A stretch of DNA of 37,500 nucleotides from Anaeromyces robustus (GCA_002104895.1 MCFG01000185.1:1-37500); one strand, 5' to 3'; shown: positions 23,927-35,237, counted from the first letter of the stretch. Notes: a model not told the origin generated them from the sequence alone. A program made the numbers and translations.

Positions 23927-24147
23927 GTTTTATTACTTGAATTATTATTATTAGTTTTATTAGTATTATTATTGCTAATACATTTATTCCTTATTTTACA
24001 TGGATTATCGTTTTCCCAACCCCATAATGAACCATCTTTACCAGTGGCATATATTTGACAACTTGTACAATAATTATAATTAATATTAGTTTCAATACTG
24101 TTAAATATTAAAGAAGAAATAATTAAAAATCCAAATATATATTTCAT
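23101..24147 (-). CDS. Secreted/surface protein with three CBM10-like modules and a long poly-Asn linker (348 aa)
   Basis: Single exon from an ATG at 24147. Residues 1-20 are a signal peptide (MKYIFGFLIISSLIFNSIET), opening like that of the 13920 gene (MKYI-x-G). Module A at 27-56 reads C-x2-C...ATGKDGSLWGWENDN-x-C-x5-C. Residues 57 to about 205 are an Asn/Thr-rich linker with runs of N and a short (GQ)n stretch; it has many N-x-T/S sequons and is encoded by AAT microsatellite. Module B (226-256, core SLWAVENGEDCRVVG) and module C (266-296, core SLYGWEHNAPCLID) are separated by exactly nine residues, SINTTPHPW. A YDPRF motif follows, then about 30 polar residues and a terminal hydrophobic stretch (LITLLIIFIVTMLIF) fitting a GPI signal or anchor. 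It is the only one of the three paralogues with no intron inside module A. Binding to cell-wall carbohydrate or to a protein partner is inferred from CBM10/dockerin resemblance. Confidence 0.88.
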
Positions 24148-24625
24148 CTTTATTTTTTATAATATTGTTATTTTTTAAAAAAGATATTATTGTTTTAAGT
24201 GAAAAATTATATATATTATATATATATATTTATATATTTATATAAAGTATTAAATAGAAATGATTAAATATATAAATTAATTAATAAATTGATCAAGATA
24301 TTATTATTATGATAATGATAATGATGATAAGAGAGAGTATTTTAAATGTTGATAATGTTTTTTATAAAATATTTAAATATGTTTTTTTTTTTACTTTTTT
24401 TATGTTTATCCTTTTGAACTTTTATATATATATATTTTTTATATATAAAATGTTTTAAAATTAAAATATTTTATAATAAAAAAAATCTTTTTTTTTTTCT
24501 TCTTCACTTTTTATATCTTTCGACCTTTTTTTCTTTATTATTATTTTATATTTATTATTACTTTATATTATTTTATATCTATTTATATTTATTTATTTTT
24601 TATTATTTATTTTTAATATTACTAT

Positions 24626-24669
<44 letters not shown>

Positions 24670-26155
24670 ATAAAAATTTATTTTTTATATATTCAAAAAA
24701 AAAAAAAAAAAGTTTCATGGTTACACAAACGGTTTTCATAATAAAATTATTTTTCCAGCAAATGAAATATTACATTTTTAATATTAATATATTATAAATT
24801 TACTATTAATATATAATCTAATATATCAATTAATATAAAATACAATATATTTGTTTACATATCAACATATTATTATTAGTGAATTAACTTTTTATGAAAA
24901 ATTAAAATTGTTTAATTTATTAATTTATAGTGTGATAATAATTTTATTTTATTTAGGATGACATCAAATAAAATAAAATAAAATAAGAAATAAAAAATAA
25001 AATAAGAAATAAAATAAATATTAAAAAAATGTTTTTATTATATTATTATAATTCTTTTAAAATAATAAAAAAAAAATAATTAATAGAAAAGAAAGAAAAA
25101 AATAAGTAATTGTGTTAATAAATAATGGAAATGGAATTAATTTACAAGAAAAAAATTAATTAATTAATTAATTTCAATAATATAAAATTTTTTATAATAT
25201 TTCTATTTCTATTATTTTTTTTTAATTTCTATTTCTATAATTCTTTTTTTCTTTTTTTTTATATTGGAAATGAAATTATTTTTTTAATCCTTTTTAATTA
25301 TTACTTTTATTATAATTAATTTATAAAATATAAAAATAATAAAAATAAAATAGCAAAATTAAAACATAAAATGTTTTATGTTTTATTTTATTAATTGATC
25401 TAATAATTAAAATAAAAAGAAAAAAGTTAACTTTATTTTTTATTATTATTTTTAATGATTGTTTTTTTGTTTTTTTTTTAATTTTTTATGTTTGAAATTT
25501 CATTTTCATTATTAAATATTATTATTATTAAATATTATTAAGTATTGTTAAGTTATTTCTTTTCTAAATTTCATATGAAAGAATATTTTTTAAAAAAGAT
25601 TATTAATTATAAATAAATAAATAAATAAAAAAAGAATAATTCTTTTTTAATTTTTATTTTTCTATTAATTTTTCTTTAATTTCTTTATTAATTTTCTTTA
25701 ATTCTTTAAATGTTTTTTAGTTTTTTAGTTTTGTTTTTTTTAATATTTTTTTTCTTGTTTAAATATTTCAGTTTTTTTTTCAATTAATTTTTCAATAATT
25801 AAAAAAACTTTAATTTATAACTGATTAACCTTGGCATATGAAAATAACATTTAAATTTAAATTAAAAATGTTAAAAATGTTAAAAAATAAATTAATTTTT
25901 TTAATTTTTTTAATTTTTAATATTTCTATTTTAATATAAAATTTAATTTAATTTCAAACTTTAATAATTATAAAAATAAAATGACAGTTTTTTTTTTAAA
26001 GTTTAATAATTAATTTATAAAAAACATAAATAAATAAATAATTAATAAATAAAACATAAATAAATAAAATTTAAATAATAAATAATAATAAATAATAATA
26101 AATAATAATAAATAATTAATAATAAGTGTTACAAATATTTAATATTATAAGTTAA

Positions 26156-26187
<32 letters not shown>

Positions 26188-26196
26188 TACTATTTA

Positions 26197-26237
<41 letters not shown>

Positions 26238-26353
26238 GAATTATATTTTATTATTATTATTATGAATTATTTTTTATTATTATTATTTATTATTTAATTA
26301 TTATTCTGTATTATTATAACTAGCATTAATTACCAAAGAGAAGGGAAAAAAAT

Positions 26354-26384
<31 letters not shown>

Positions 26385-28226
26385 TATTAAAATTATTGGA
26401 GATAAAATTTAAACGTTTTTTTTTTTTCTTTACTATAATTATTATGTATGATTATGTATAAAAAATAACAATAATAATTTATGAATAATTTATGATAATA
26501 ATTAAAAACTTTGTATTCAATTCTTTCTTTATTTATTTTTTTTTTTCATAAAAACCATGATAAAATAAATAAAAAATAAAAATTGTACACTGGTAAATAA
26601 ATTAATAAATTAATAAATAAATTAATATCATAATAATATTTAATATTTAATAAATAATAATAAATAATAATTGAGGCTATTAAGTAATAATTGATAATAA
26701 TAAATAATAATAATAATAATTATTTTATTTATTTATTTATTATCAATTATAACCAATTATTATAAATAATATTAAATAATATTAAATAATAGTTAATAAT
26801 AATAAATAATAGTTAAAAAAACAACAATAATAAGAAATAATGAATAATAATAATTATAATAATAATAATGAATAATGAATAATAGTGAAACATTTGATAA
26901 TCATTAATTTTAATGATTAATAAATAATTAAATAAACCCTACTTTTATAATAATATATTATATAATAAATAAATAAATAAATAAATTAGTATTATATTCA
27001 TTTAATATATAATATATTACTAATATACTTTAATATATAGAATTTTTTTTCTGTTTCATATTTTTATAATAATAAAATACCAAAAAACAATATAACAAAA
27101 GAAAAAAAAGAAAAAATAATAATAATAATAAATAATAAATAATAATAAATAATAAATATTTAATACTTTAATATTTATATTTATTTAAATTTATAGAACA
27201 TTTAATAACAATAATTAATATTATAATTAATATCTGTTTTATTCTATTTCTTTTTCTTTTTTTCTTTTTCTTTTTTATTTTCTGTATATTTATTTTAATA
27301 TTTTAGAAAATAGAAAATAATAAAAAAAATAAAAACAAATATAATATACAAATTAAAATATAAATATAAATATAAATATAAATATAAATATAAATTATTT
27401 ATTAGTGTTATGTTAATAGAAAAAAAAAAAATGTGGAGGATTTTTCAAGAATTTTTATTATAAATATTATTTTAATAATCAATAATAATTATATAATAAT
27501 AATAACAATAATAATAATAATAAATATATAGATAATAAAAATTCTTTAAAAAAGATTATTTAATTAAAAAATAAAAAAAATATAATTACAAAAAAAAAAG
27601 AAATAAAAAATATATATTGTTTAAGGGTCCTTATTAATAACTTCATAAAATAATACATATATACATATATATGTAGAAATATATGTATTTATATTTTATT
27701 TTTATTTTCATTTTATTTTATATTTTCATTTTATATTTATAAAACAAAAAAAATATATATAAAAAAAGCACATTATAAATATCTTTTTTTTATTCTATAT
27801 TATATATATAATATAGAATAAAAAAAAGATATATATATAATAATATATATTTATATTTATATATATATATTAATTTTTATTTTTTAATTTTTTATATTTT
27901 TACTTTTCATTCTTTATTTTTTATTTTTTTATTTTTTATTATTTATTTTATTTTATTTTTACTATATTGGATTTAATTTTTTACTTCTATTGTTATTGTT
28001 TTCTATTTTACTAAAATTAATTATTTCTTTTAAGATTAAAAAAAAAATACTTTTTTTTTTAACAATAAAAAGTTTTGGTATATAAATCAAATATAGTAAT
28101 AATAATAATAATAATAAATAAAAAAAACTTTTTTTTTTTTTCTTTCTATTTTTAAAGATTAAAACTATTTTTACCATATTATATACTATATATTATATAT
28201 TACATTTATCTATATATCTATATATC

Positions 28227-28257
<31 letters not shown>

Positions 28258-28504
28258 TTTTTTTTTTTTTCTTTTCTTTTCTTTTTCTTTTCATTATTTA
28301 TAAAGAATGAAAAAAAAAAAAAAAAGTGGATTATTGAATTATTATTTCATATAATATAATTTTATACAATATAATATTATATTTTTTATAAATTTATATA
28401 ATATAATATCGAAATAAAGATAAAGATAAATTATTTACTTTATATATATATATATATATTTATACAAATTTTTATCTTAAATTATTTATGAATTATAAAG
28501 ATAA
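24148..28504. other. AT-rich spacer between module genes 2 and 3
   Basis: About 4.4 kb with long A-runs (24630-24668), TTA/AAT repeats (26155-26240, 26350-26385), AAAT repeats and a 54-bp palindrome (27779-27832). The frame at 27962-28177 is low-complexity (KKKKK, LLLLL) and was rejected. Nothing looks coding. Confidence 0.7.
27779..27832. repeat. Perfect 54-bp palindrome, no spacer
   Basis: The two 27-bp halves are exact reverse complements, with non-TA words (atcttttttttattct / agaataaaaaaaagat) at the outer parts and a TA-rich centre. A spacerless perfect palindrome this long is prone to cruciform formation and is usually short-lived in genomes. Confidence 0.92.
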
Positions 28505-29593
28505 TTAGAAAATATAAATATTATAATAAAGTATAGTAAGGAATAAAGTAATATATAAATTATGGATTGATGTTTTTTTTTTGAATATTGAAAAAGATCC
28601 ACTATTAGGAGAGGTGACATTACCAGCTTTATCTATACTAATAAATCTATTATCTTCATAATCAAAATCACATTTAATTTCATTAATAATACAAGGTCTT
28701 CTATGTTCATATCCTAATAAACTTAAATCATGACCAATTGAATTAACTACACAACCTTTACAAAAAGGCATATGTGATTTGATATTAGGACACCGTGAAT
28801 GAACTACTCGACATTCTTCATTATCTTCAATATTCCACATGGTCCTAGTAATATTATCTTTTTTTGTATAATGACATCTTCTACATATCCTTATATTATC
28901 ATGAGCACTTCTCAGAACACTATGTTTATTATGAATTTCTTCTTTACATTCTTCACTCAAAATACATACCTTTTATATATATATATGAATATATATATAT
29001 ATATAAATATGCAAATATAAATTAATAAAAATGATACAGAATTAAAATAATCAAAATAACAATAACAATAAGAATAAGAATAAGAATAATATATAACAAT
29101 AAATAATAATAAATAATTATAATAATTATTTATTATTAATTAATTATTGTTATTTATAATTCTTTATTATTCTTTTTTTTTTTTTTTTTTTTTATTTTTA
29201 TTTTTATTTTTTATTACTTATCCTTTATATATATAGAAATAAATAAATATTATTAAAACTTACATTATCATATTCAAAACCCCAATAATTTCCATCTGTC
29301 CCAGTAGCATAGGCTAAACAATGTCTACATACTAAAGCTTCTTTTAAAGTTTGAACTCCATTTCTATCTTTAGTTAATACTTTTGTTACTTTAAATGTTT
29401 TTGTTTTATTATTTTTTGCTACTACTGTGACAACTTCATTTTCAATATCAGTCACAGTATTAGTGTTAGTGTTCTCTTCTAATACTTCATTTTTACAATG
29501 ATAACATTTTGATGTATCGGATAATAAATTATCTCCATAAATAATACGGGATGTTAAACAATTAATAAGTATTAAAAGTATTATTTTAATCAT
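28505..29593 (-). CDS. Secreted/surface protein with three CBM10-like modules, divergent member (2 exons, 264 aa)
   Basis: Exon 1 29593-29264 (110 codons) and exon 2 28969-28505 join in phase 0 through a 294-bp intron (GTAAGT donor, AAAAG acceptor). The signal peptide is about residues 1-20 (MIKIILLILINCLTSRIIYG). A lone CYHC pair sits at 30-33, then a 55-residue linker rich in N, T, V and K. Module A (89-118, core ATGTDGNYWGFEYDN) is split by the intron just before its third cysteine. Module B (139-170, core MWNIEDNEECRVV) and module C (180-210, core LLGYEHRRPCIIN) are again nine residues apart (PNIKSHMPF). An EDNRF motif replaces the DPRF of the paralogues. The C-terminus is basic then hydrophobic (LYITLFLTILYYNIYIF), as for a GPI or membrane anchor. 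Exon 2 also opens from a TTG at 28960, but the splice restores the conserved V-C-I-L-S-E-E-C end of module A, so the spliced model is preferred. It is the most diverged of the three. Confidence 0.87.
28970..29263 (-). other. Intron of the divergent module gene (294 bp)
   Basis: GTAAGT donor after ...WGFEYDN and AAAAG acceptor before VCILSEEC; phase 0. The position inside module A is the same as that of both introns in the 12376-13920 gene relative to the cysteine pattern. Confidence 0.88.
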
Positions 29594-31246
29594 TTTATAT
29601 TTAATATTGTTATTAATTTTTCTAATATAAATGACATAATAATAATTAAATTAGTTAAAAACTTTTGATATTTATTATAACTTTTTTTTTTCTTTTTATT
29701 TTTAATTTATATAAAAATATATATATTTTTTATTATTATATTATTATTAATATCCTTTTATATATATATATTAATATAATTTTAATTTTTAATTCTTTCT
29801 TTTTTTTTCTTCTTCTTCTTCTAAATTTATATATTTTAATTCTATTGTGTTGAAATAAATAATTATAACATTTCAATTGAAATTTCACACCTATAAAATT
29901 TTATTTTATTTTATTTTATTTTATTTTATCCTTATTTTTGAATTTGATTTTATTTTAAATTATAAAGTTATTATTACTATTATTATTGTTATTATTATTG
30001 TTTTAAAAATTTTATTTTATTATAATTTAAATTTTTATTCTACTTTAATGAGTTGATATTTATTTATAAAATCAAATTTTTTTTTTTTATTTTTATGACA
30101 ATTTACAATTATTAATAAATATTGTTATTGAATTATAATAAATAAGTATACAAGCATTATTGGTATATAATAATTTTATGATATATAATTTGTTTTTTGT
30201 TTTTTGTTTTCTTTTTCCTTTTTAATTTTGCATTCTTTTTGGATATATATTAAATCTTTTTAATTATTATCTTTGTTTTTATTTTTGGTTATAATTTACT
30301 TTTACCTAAAATAAAAAAAAATAATCAATTTATATAATATAAAAAATATATAAATGTATATATATATATATATAAAGAAAAAAAAAATAAAACAATTAAT
30401 TAATTTCTTTCTGATTAATTTTTTTTTTTTTTGTAATATATAATTTATTATAATTATAATAATAATAAAATTTAGTATATGTACTTTATTTTTTTTTTAA
30501 ATGTAATAATTTAAATTTTATTTATATCCATTAAAATTTTTGTTTTATTTATAAATTTTATTTTATTTTATTTTGTAATTAAAAAATTTTTTTAATTTTT
30601 AAAACAATTAGAAATGTTTTTTTTTTTTATAAAAAAAAAAAAGAAAAAGAAATGTAATTGATTAAATTTAAAATAATAATAATTATAATGAATATAATGA
30701 AATGATAATAATTATTCTTAAATTATATTTTATTTATTATTATAAAATCTTTTTTTCTTTTTTCTTTTTTCTTTTTTTTCTTTTTCTTTTTTAAATATTC
30801 TTTTTAAATTATTAATCTTGTATTTTTTTCAATGGTATAAAAAATTTTTTTTTGTTTTTTTTCATGTAGGTTGTGATAAAATAAAAAAATTTTTGAAAAT
30901 TTTTTGAAAAAATATTTTTTAATTTATTTTTAATTTATTTAATAATAAATAAAGTTTGTATGGATTTATTATTTTTCTTTCAATGGTTTATTAAACTTTA
31001 ATAATTAATAATTAATAAAATAATAAAAAAGAAAAAAAAACTTAAAATTTGTAGGATTGGTGAAACAATTTTTGCAAAAAGAAAAAAAAGAAAAAAAAAA
31101 GAAAAAATAAAATAAAAAAAACAATATTAATTTTTATTATTATAATTTAATATAATATAATAATAAATAATTTAATTTGAATAAATATTATAAAAATATT
31201 TTTTTTTATTTATTAATAATAAATAATAATAAATATACTTTTAATT

Positions 31247-31277
<31 letters not shown>

Positions 31278-31547
31278 GTTTATTTTATCAACATATTATT
31301 TTATGCTTTATTTATTACTTTTTTATTTATTAATATTTATTTATTTATTAATATTTATTCATAAATAATTATTAATATTAAATGTTATTTTTTTTTATTT
31401 ATTTATTTATTTAAATATATGAGATAAAATAAAATAAATGGTAATGGATAATAATAATAATAACAATACTTAATACATAATACATAATACTAAATATTAA
31501 GTAATAATAGTTAATCATAATCATAATAATAATAATAAAAACATAAC

Positions 31548-31587
31548 ATTTTAGTATTAATTAAAAAATTTTAATTAATACTAAAAT
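31548..31587. repeat. Near-spacerless inverted repeat, 19-bp arms
   Basis: 31548-31566 (attttagtattaattaaaa) is the exact reverse complement of 31569-31587, with a 2-nt spacer. Confidence 0.9.
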
Positions 31588-32059
31588 AATAATAATAATA
31601 ATATTAAAATTAAAATTATATATTTATGTAAAATTAATGTATGAAGATAGATATATGAAAACTATGCTATTATTTATTTATTATTAATTATATATATAGA
31701 TTAATTTTATGTTATACTCTCTTATAATATTGAAAGAAAAAATATTTATTTTATTTTATACTATAAAATAATTAAAATAAATATCTATAAACAAGAAGAA
31801 AGAAAAAAAAAGAAAAAAGAAAGAAAAAAAAATTAAAAAGTTTATCTAATAATATTAATATTATTGTATAAATCTTGCATATAAATTTGTCATATTATAT
31901 GTAATAAAAAATTATTCTTAGGAACGGTTTTTAAATCCGCTTAAAAAAATAATGATTATAAATATCAAATTTTTTATATTAATCTATTAATAAATTAATC
32001 TTTATATATTATTAATTTAATAAAACTAATATTATAAGTTTTTGTAATAATTATAATAA

Positions 32060-32300
32060 ATATAAATAAATAAAAATAATTAAATAAATAAATATAATTA
32101 AATAAATAAATATATATTATTAAATAAATAAATATAAATAAATAAATATAAATAAATAAATAAATATAAATAAATAAATAAATATAAATAAATAAATAAA
32201 TAAATATATATATATAATTAAATAAATAAATAAATATAATTAAATAAATATAAATAAATAAATAAATATAAATAAATATATATTTTTAAATAAATAAATA
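32060..32300. repeat. AAAT/ATAAAT-type low-complexity array
   Basis: About 240 bp of taaa units periodically interrupted by tata or taatt, forming a loose higher-order pattern of 15-25 bp. It ends about 220 bp before the flavodoxin start codon. Confidence 0.8.
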
Positions 32301-32518
32301 ATTTTTATTATTAATATATAATATAAGATGTAGATAGATGTTTTTTATAGGTAACATTATTATTATATAAATGTATTTTTATATTAAATGTATAATTAAT
32401 ATTAATCTCAATTAATAATAAGAAAATATTTATATATATACAAATTAATATTTTGGAAAATAATTTTTTTAATTTTTGTTTTTATTTTAATCATTTATAT
32501 AAAAAATATATTATAACA

Positions 32519-33756
32519 ATGAGTACTTCAAGCAAAGGTAAAAAAATAAATAAATCTATATATTTATATATTATAAAATTAATATTGATAAAACTACAGA
32601 GCTATATATAATTATAAATATATAATTAGTAATAATTTATTTAATGAATTTCAAATAATTAAAAATTGATTGTACATCCAAATATTAATATAATTACAGT
32701 TATTATAATTAAAAAAAAAAAAAGAAAAAGTTGTATAAATTTAACATTACTTATATAACAATAATACATTATTTGATACAAAAAAAAAAAATCTTTATAA
32801 TAAATAAATTATTTTTTTTTATATTAAACAAAAATAATAATAGTAATAATAATAATAATAATAAATGAATTTCAAAATGAAATTTTAATTTTGAAATCCA
32901 AATTTTAATTTTATTTATAAATTATTAAAAAGAATTCTTATATAATTAAAAACATATTATAAATTACATTTGAAATTCTTTTTTTTTTAAAAAAGAAAAA
33001 AATTATTATTATTTTTATTTATAATTCAAAATAATTCAATGTAGTATTAACTATATATTTATAATTCAAAATACTTCAATGTAATATTAACTATATATTT
33101 ATAATTCAAAATAATTCAATGTAATATTAACTATATATTTATAATTCAAAATAATTTAATGTAATATTAACTATATATCTATAATTCAAAATAATTCAAT
33201 GTAGTATTAACTATATATTATAAATAAATAAATATAGCAATGTCTATATTTATATTTCATTACAATAATAAAACAATATTCATAATGATAAAAAAAAAAA
33301 AATCAAATAATAATAAAAATGAATGAAAAAAATAATAATAATAATTTAAATTTTAAATTTTAGAATTAATATAGAGCAATATAGCAAATTAATTAATATA
33401 TGACATTATTATTTTTAAAACATTGAATGAACAAAATTTATTATATATATATATAAACCAATGCAATTTATATTTAAACAATAAGAAAAGATAATGTTAT
33501 TAAAAGAAAATACTTAAAATTTTTATTTATATATGTACTATAAAAAAAAAACCTTCATAAATTCTTTTAACTTATAAATATGTTTATTTTTATTCTTATT
33601 TTTTCTTTCCATAGCATTACATATTATGAATATTTATATTAACAAAATAAATTTTGTTAACCTATAAATGTATTTATTTTTATTTTTATTTTTATAATTT
33701 TTTTTCCATAACATTACATATTATGAATATTTATATTAACAAAATAAAAATAAAAT

Positions 33757-33788
<32 letters not shown>

Positions 33789-34328
33789 AAAAAAAAAAAA
33801 GACAATTCCAATTGTTTAATTGTATTTTTTTCAAAGCATGGACAAAATTTTTATGTAGGTAATGTTAAAGTAGGAAATACAGGACGTATGGCAAATATGA
33901 TACAAAAATATTTAAATTGTGATATTTTTGAAATAGTTCCAGAAATACCTTATCCTTTTACTACTTCAGATACAGATAAACGTGCAAGACAAGAAAAAAA
34001 TAATAATACTAAACCTGCTATTAAAAATAAACTCGAAAAAAATTTAAATCAATATGATACCATTTTCTTGGGTTATCCAGTTTGGAATGCTGACCTACCT
34101 ATGATTATATATACTTTTATTGAAGAATATGGACAACAATTAGAAAATAAAAAAATTATTCCCTTTTGTACTCATGAAGGAATAGACCAAAACAAACCTT
34201 TTAAAATTATAAAAGATATTTTAACCATAAAAAATTGTAATGTTTTACGTGGATTTGGTCTTTATGGAAAATATGTTGATAATTCTGAAACTAAAATTAT
34301 AAATTGGTTAAAAGAATTAAATTATTAA
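32519..34328 (+). CDS. Flavodoxin (FMN electron carrier), two exons, 181 aa
   Basis: Exon 1 is only 19 bases (32519-32537, ATG AGT ACT TCA AGC AAA G). The donor GTAAAA and an acceptor AG at 33800-33801 join it in phase 1 to exon 2 (33802-34328), giving MSTSSKDNSNCLIVFFSKHG. Residues 11-16 (CLIVFF) are the first beta strand; S17-KHGQN to VGNTG (30-34) is the FMN-phosphate loop with the inserted G-N-x-K-V-GNT typical of flavodoxin_4-type proteins. Residues 56-71 (PYPFTTSDTDKRARQE) match that family's Y-x5-D-x-D...R-x-x-E segment, 97-101 GYPVW is the flavin-contacting loop, and 128-133 FCTHEG is the late loop. Starting at the next Met (33888) would delete the FMN loop, so the spliced start is preferred. 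Flavodoxins shuttle low-potential electrons. The close relatives known to me are bacterial, mainly anaerobic Firmicutes, so horizontal acquisition by a gut fungus is plausible. Exon 1 is less certain than exon 2. Confidence 0.85.
33021..33219 (+). repeat. Five-copy 40-bp minisatellite inside the flavodoxin intron
   Basis: Units start exactly at 33021, 33061, 33101, 33141 and 33181. The unit begins ataattcaaaataattcaat and ends attaactatatattt. Copies differ at only one to three positions (for example acttc for attc in unit 2, ttaat for tcaat in unit 4). Units 1 and 5 share gtagtatt while units 2-4 have gtaatatt. Confidence 0.95.
33565..33747 (+). repeat. Direct duplication of about 90 bp near the intron 3' end
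   Basis: Two adjacent copies (about 33565-33651 and 33653-33747) share ttaac-x-tataaat, a TTTTTA block, then ccata-x-cattacatattatg and aatatttatattaacaaaat. Each copy holds ttccata-rich sequence upstream of a cattac word, and the second copy is followed by the A-rich acceptor. Confidence 0.85.
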
Positions 34329-34625
34329 TTTTAAATTAATAATAATTTTATTAATAATAATAATAATAATATATATATATATATTTTTTTATTTTATTTT
34401 TCTTATTTATTTTCTATATATAATAAAAAGAAAAAAAAAATAAGTAAAAATAAAAATTAATAATCTAAGAAAAAGAAAAAAAAATCAATATATATGTATA
34501 AGTATACCATTAAATAAATGTATTAAAATTAAATTTTAACAAAAAAAAATTATGTAGAAAAATAAAATAAAATAAAATAAAAAGTAAAAAATAAAATAAT
34601 AATAATAATAATAATTAATTAATTA

Positions 34626-34681
<56 letters not shown>

Positions 34682-35200
34682 TAAAATATTTTAAAATAAT
34701 AATAATAATGAAAAAAAAAAAATATTTAATGGTTTTAAAATAAAATTTTTGCAATTAAAAATGAAAATAAAAATAACTTTTTTACTTTTTAAGTGTAAAA
34801 TTTCACAGTAATATATAGTTGAATAAAATAAATGAATTATTTATTATTATTTTATCCAATTAATGAAAAAAAAAAAAAATAAAATAAAAACTAGATATAT
34901 ATTAACTATATTAATTTTAAAAAAAAAAAAAAAATTTAAATTAAATATAGTTGTAAATAAAGTTACCAAATTTTTTTTTGTTGGTATTTGGTTTTTAATA
35001 AAATTTAATTAAAATATAATAATAATAATAACAGTTAATAATAAAAAGTTGAATGTTAAGTCTTTCATTCAAAAAATTAATATATTTAACTTTTCAAGAT
35101 TTTATTAAATATGATCACTAATATCATTATTACTTTTTAATAAATTTAAATATATTCCTATTTTTTTGTTTTTCTTTTACCAAATAATAATAATACTTTA

Positions 35201-35237
<37 letters not shown>

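Larger units (their letters stand above)
29594..32518. other. AT-rich spacer between divergently placed genes
   Basis: This interval contains the upstream regions of both the minus-strand module gene and the plus-strand flavodoxin gene. It is TTTTA and AAAT repeats, a T-run of about 30 bases near 31248-31277 and a 19-bp-arm hairpin (31548-31587). Frames at 29665-29853 and 31177-31368 are F/L/I/Y low complexity and were rejected. No promoter element can be told apart from background. Confidence 0.7.
32538..33801 (+). other. Long intron of the flavodoxin gene (1264 bp)
   Basis: GTAAAA donor; the AG acceptor is preceded by about 20 A residues instead of a pyrimidine tract. It is four to six times longer than the other introns here and contains a 40-bp minisatellite and a 90-bp duplication. 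No alternative in-frame ATG near exon 2 keeps the FMN-binding loop. A different first exon inside this interval cannot be excluded. Confidence 0.6.

Noticed and set aside
27962-28177. Minus-strand open frame of 71 codons
   Set aside because: KKKKK and LLLLLLL tracts from homopolymers and TAA repeats; no motif.
28799-29020. Plus-strand open frame opposite the divergent module gene
   Set aside because: It is antisense to exon 2 and part of the intron of a well-supported gene.
12376-29593. Reading the C-x2-C...C-x6-C modules as intracellular zinc ribbons
   Set aside because: All three proteins have signal peptides and hydrophobic C-terminal tails, and the conserved W-G-W-E core fits a CBM10-like disulfide module better.
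29665-31368. Open frames at 29665-29853 and 31177-31368
   Set aside because: F/L/I/Y low complexity from T-rich DNA.
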